A model generated the notes under the pieces. The model ran no database searches and was not told where the DNA came from. It saw only the letters and a program-made list of their open reading frames with translations. From Toxotes chatareus (taxonomy: Eukaryota > Chordata > Actinopteri > Toxotidae): a stretch of 64,000 nt of DNA. Of this stretch, positions 62,250-64,000 are shown piece after piece. Made by a program: the position numbers and the translations under genes. Position 1 is the stretch's first letter. The number at the start of each line of letters is the position of its first letter. The DNA is taken from assembly GCA_016801885.1 (NCBI GenBank), contig CM028891.1:15909017-15973016 (forward strand). The letters are read 5' to 3'.

Positions 62250-63909
62250 ATGGATGGCTTTGAGGGACAGTGGAGATGGACACACCATTTCCTTCTAGTC
62301 AACTGGGTTTTGCTGGTGGCAGCTGCTCCGCCCACAGGTGTTTTTTTATTTTTATTTTTATTTATTTTTAATTTTTTTTATCCACAACCACTGACTAAAC
62401 TTTAAATTTAAATCTACAAAATATGACAATGCTAACTGAACTGAGGATTTTTTCTTTAACACACAAGTGCTCATAAGTTTCTCCACTTTTTACCCCGTGT
62501 GTTTTGCAAAAAAAAAAGTGTAAGAGTATGGTTCTTTGACTCTTAGCATTTAGGTTTATATGAGACTATTTCTCCCTCAAGAGCAGCCATGCGGTAAAAT
62601 TAAACCTCCACTGCTGCATTTCTTCCTCCCATTCTAGCACTTGGCTATTTTCTGGGAGACACTAAGGCAGTACTGAACGGCTGTGATGACTACTGGACCC
62701 TGCAGGACAGGGCCGCCATGCCACTGCTCTTTCAGATGACAGTGTGTGTGGATATTCGTGTGGTGGTCCCTGGAGCATGGGTGGCCTTCTCTTACAGCTC
62801 GGTCCATGCACCCAGGCCTGAACTGGGTCTGGAGGGAGACGACGGGGCGCTATACGGGTGGCTGCTAAGGGTCCGACACCGATTTCCTCTCCAGTTGTCC
62901 CCAACTCACTGGCACAGGGTCTGTCTCAGGAGGGACGTACCGCACAACTCCTTTAGCCTGGAGGTAATACCTGCTGTTTACTAGTCTGCCCATGTGATTA
63001 TATTATTACTCTCATATTATTACTGGAGACCAAAACTATGAAATGAAAACCCAATTATTAAGATTTTAATAAATTAGAGGAGATTTGTTGCTTTGATCAA
63101 ACCTTTGAACTTTCACTTAATGATCTCTCTTTTTACCTGCTATGCTAGTGACACAAGGTGTGTTTAAATATTCCAGGTTGATGGGGAAATGGTGGCCGAG
63201 AGGACCGTTATCGCTCACGCTATCCCACCCTCCGGCTCCCTGTGGCTGGGCTGTCATCCCAGAGACAGACCCCCGGGAGTCAAGCTCGGAGAAGTGGAGC
63301 TGTACATGTTCCGGATGTGGGCAGACTTGGATGATCATGGCCTCTGTGAGGACGGCAATGTGATCGGATGGAATGCTCGATACTGGGGCGTGACCAGTCC
63401 CAAAGCCAGAGAGAGAGACCCTCACCTTCTGTGTGGTGAGAGAGACATGCATTAACTCATCTTTGCCTCAAACACAGCTTGATCCTACTTGTAGATAATT
63501 TAGTCTAATTTATCTTTGGTCAAGCTGGAATTTCATTCTTCAAGAACTTTAACTCTTAAAGTAGTTTTGAACTGCATTTATAAAAGAATGCAGAACGATC
63601 TTTTCTATCCTTTGGTCAGAAATTCATTCATGAATGTAAAAGACTTTCATTCTAGCTAGCTGGCATGTTTGCATAATGTTGTACGGATGTTCTTCAGCAT
63701 GCACCTAAAACACTGGTATTGTTTTGTTTAGTATTTGTTTTAAAAAAAAGATTGCATTTATTAATGGGACTTCTGTTATGTTGTCTTCATCTCTAACACT
63801 TTCTATTAGCTTTGCATGCATGTAGAGCATGTTGGATGTTGAATGTTGCATGTTTTTATGTGTCTTGTAGACCACAGACGGTTGAGACGTGAGGCTAATG
63901 TGTCTTCAG
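62250..63909 (+). CDS. Adhesion GPCR subfamily G-like, N-terminal exons (partial)
   Basis: Exons: 62250-62337 (acceptor at 62245, five UTR bases), 62638-62963, 63177-63435, 63871-63909; the gene continues beyond the window. About 237 residues are present. Exon 1 gives a signal peptide (hydrophobic HFLLVNWVLLVAAAPP). Exons 2-3 encode a pentraxin/laminin-G-like domain: TVCVDIRVVV, WVAFSYS, LGLEGDDGALYGW, HWHRVCLR, GSLWLGCHP, LGEVELYMFRMW and CEDGNVIGW correspond in order to the pentraxin-like domain of ADGRG4 (GPR112). Exon 4 adds HRRLRREA, a furin-type site. Human ADGRG2 also maps to Xp22, so the locus could be a fish adgrg2 or adgrg4-like gene; the seven-TM part is not in view and the paralogue is undecided. 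Confidence 0.65.
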
Positions 63910-64000
63910 GTGACTTATACACTTGCATGGATGTAGTGTGTATTTGTCTGAATGTACAGTATATATGTGTGTTGGCATATGCCCATATGTGTGTGATTCA

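Overview
The window is nuclear DNA from a ray-finned (teleost, probably percomorph-like) fish. Evidence: spliced genes with GT-AG introns and vertebrate orthologues, abundant CA/GT microsatellites, and several dispersed repeats of the type typical of fish genomes. No prokaryotic features, CRISPR array, tRNA or rRNA gene was recognised. Gene models were assembled by hand from splice sites and recalled human protein sequences; no alignment was run.

Layout. (1) 0-2.6 kb: mostly non-coding, with exon-like fragments that may be the 3' end of an upstream plus-strand gene. (2) 2.6-8.8 kb, minus strand: smpx, a 90-residue striated-muscle protein in three coding exons, with a likely non-coding first exon at 8.55-8.73 kb and a MEF2/TATA-type element at 8.76 kb. 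(3) 11.2-18.9 kb, plus: mbtps2 (site-2 protease), 11 coding exons, 499 residues. (4) 23.2-36.6 kb, plus: phex (M13 zinc endopeptidase), 22 coding exons, 745 residues. (5) 36.6-45.5 kb: intergenic, with a 35-bp perfect palindrome, a homeodomain-site cluster and two unexplained exon-like segments. (6) 45.5-56.5 kb, plus: ptchd1 (patched-domain protein), CpG-rich 5' end, four coding exons, 962 residues, with a histidine-rich cytoplasmic loop and an apparent extra intron. (7) 59.5-64 kb, plus: 5' end of an adhesion-GPCR subfamily G-like gene (signal peptide, pentraxin/laminin-G-like domain, furin-type site), running off the window.

The order smpx-mbtps2-phex-ptchd1 matches human Xp22.1, but no spermine synthase (SMS) exons are seen between mbtps2 and phex, where they lie in human. 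The genes are neighbours by ancient synteny and do not form one pathway: smpx acts in muscle, mbtps2 in Golgi intramembrane proteolysis, phex in phosphate and mineral control, ptchd1 in neurons.

Intergenic and intronic DNA carries several short non-autonomous elements (217-bp TIR element; hAT-like 'GCTGCAA' element with many relics; two other families) and two distant copies of one minisatellite motif in opposite orientation. No wholly new multi-gene system was found. The best leads are the His-rich insert and extra intron of ptchd1, the palindrome, the homeobox-site cluster and the smpx promoter model.
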